This document shows, one piece after another, positions 63,240 to 64,000 of a stretch of DNA of 64,000 bases. The translations under genes and the position numbers were made by a program. Each line of letters begins with the position of its first letter. Within the stretch, counting starts at the first letter, position 1. Location of the stretch: the NCBI RefSeq assembly GCF_045310695.1, contig NZ_JBJIAA010000005.1, forward strand, positions 1 through 64,000, in the 5' to 3' direction. The notes beneath the pieces were generated by a model that saw nothing but the letters and a program-made list of their open reading frames with translations, was not told the DNA's origin and did no database searches. This stretch comes from Clostridium_S neuense (GTDB taxonomy: Bacteria > Bacillota > Clostridia > Clostridiales > Clostridiaceae).

Positions 63240-64000
63240 ATGAATAAGATATTTTCTTATGCTATAAAAGTATTATTTTTTATATATGTTTTAATTGAAC
63301 TTGGGATTAAGAATGTTCAAGGTTACCATATTGTTGTATGGATTTTGTTTACTGCGGCTGTTTGCATTTTAAAGGAAAGATTTTATACATCTAAATATAC
63401 TGATATATTTGAATTTGTCGTTATTTCTTTAGCAGCCTATGTAAATGTTAAATTTGTGTTTTTATATGCTATAGTTTTCTTTGATCTTATATATGATGAG
63501 TTTTATTTAGGGATTATCCTCTTGGCTTGGGGAACGGTACACTTTTTAAAGCTTGAGGATTTTAATATATTTATTTTCTATGCACTGGTTGGAATATTAG
63601 CCTATGTATCCAGGAAAATGAAGCTTAAGACAGAAATTTATAAAAAAACTTTGGATAGTGAAAGAAGACTTAGGTATGAACTTGAAAGTGCCAAGGTTAA
63701 GCTTTTAGGTTCTGCTAAAGAAACTGCACACATAGCTGAAGTTAAGGAAAGAAACAGGATTGCGAGAAACATACACGACAACATAGGCCACAGCATTGCC
63801 GGAATATATATGCAGCTTCAAGTGGTAGATAAGCTTTATGATAAGGATGAAGCTAAGGCTAAAGAAATGTTAAAGAGAAGTGTAGCTGGTCTTGCAAACT
63901 CTTTAAATGTGCTTAGAGACACTGTACATAATATAAAACCGAAAGAGGATTTAGGAATAGAGTACATAGCAAATATAATTAACGAATTTAAGTTTTGTGA
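63240..64000 (+). CDS. Sensor histidine kinase, partial (NarL/LiaS type)
   Basis: Runs off the right edge (253 codons present), ATG 63240 after AAAGGAGATATT. Four to six membrane helices (about 5-125), a coiled coil (TLDSERRLRYELESAKVKL) and a HisKA_3 dimerisation domain with the phosphorylated His in ERNRIARNIHDNIGHSIAG (about residue 180). The ATPase domain is beyond the window. Likely senses the exporter's substrate with a response regulator downstream. Confidence 0.92.
   Translation, partial: MNKIFSYAIKVLFFIYVLIELGIKNVQGYHIVVWILFTAAVCILKERFYTSKYTDIFEFVVISLAAYVNVKFVFLYAIVFFDLIYDEFYLGIILLAWGTVHFLKLEDFNIFIFYALVGILAYVSRKMKLKTEIYKKTLDSERRLRYELESAKVKLLGSAKETAHIAEVKERNRIARNIHDNIGHSIAGIYMQLQVVDKLYDKDEAKAKEMLKRSVAGLANSLNVLRDTVHNIKPKEDLGIEYIANIINEFKFC

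Overview
The window is the replication-origin region of a low-GC, spore-forming Clostridium. Gene order and products most resemble the C. acetobutylicum group; that comparison is from memory, not a search. The 5' end of a 16S rRNA gene, gyrA, gyrB, a remB-like gene, recF, an S4-domain gene, dnaN and dnaA run leftward. From rpmH onward the genes run rightward. The origin lies around 9.6-9.9 kb, with a second DnaA-box group between dnaN and dnaA (about 8.0-8.1 kb). Most core genes therefore point away from the origin.

Right arm, 10-31.6 kb: rpmH-rnpA-yidD-yidC-jag, mnmE-mnmG-rsmG, a noc-like gene, parA-parB with two perfect parS sites, a DUF4446 gene, yyaC (opposed), an MscS channel with a DUF951 gene, rpsF-ssb-rpsR with an S6:S18-type leader, a lipoprotein, then mazG-like, DUF2232, gdpP, rplI, lonC-like and dnaB. 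These handle chromosome replication and segregation, tRNA modification, membrane protein insertion, cyclic-di-AMP turnover and proteolysis. A secreted S53 protease and an Hsp20 gene follow on the minus strand. A cluster of five DnaA boxes sits at the hsp20 3' end.

At 34.0-48.6 kb an integrated island of about 14.6 kb sits in the 3' end of tRNA-Thr(CGT), bounded by a 45-bp direct repeat. It carries a tyrosine integrase and excisionase, an SF2 helicase divergent from an unknown 506-aa protein, a zinc-ribbon membrane protein, an XRE regulator, a RadC-like protein, a three-gene operon (PD-(D/E)xK nuclease-like sce7726, sce7725, HEPN/RES-type toxin-like protein), and a two-gene operon (SF1 helicase plus an unknown partner). 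No structural, packaging or conjugation genes are visible. It looks like a small integrative element carrying defence-like cargo. The nuclease/sce7725/RES operon is my best candidate for an undescribed system.

At 49.0-53.9 kb is a type VIIb secretion effector locus: two small targeting-partner proteins (DUF3130 and DUF3958 types), an LXG effector, a membrane immunity protein, a DUF4176 protein, and then a trail of orphan toxin tips and immunity genes, one truncated next to a dispersed repeat. No secretion apparatus is in the window.

The last 10 kb holds a DUF5348 gene, a glycoside-hydrolase-like gene interrupted by an in-frame amber codon, an extended DUF370/RemA-like protein, a stress-type short-chain dehydrogenase, a secreted repeat protein that has lost its NlpC/P60 domain, and an ABC-2 exporter operon (ATPase, two permeases) leading into a sensor histidine kinase cut by the window end.
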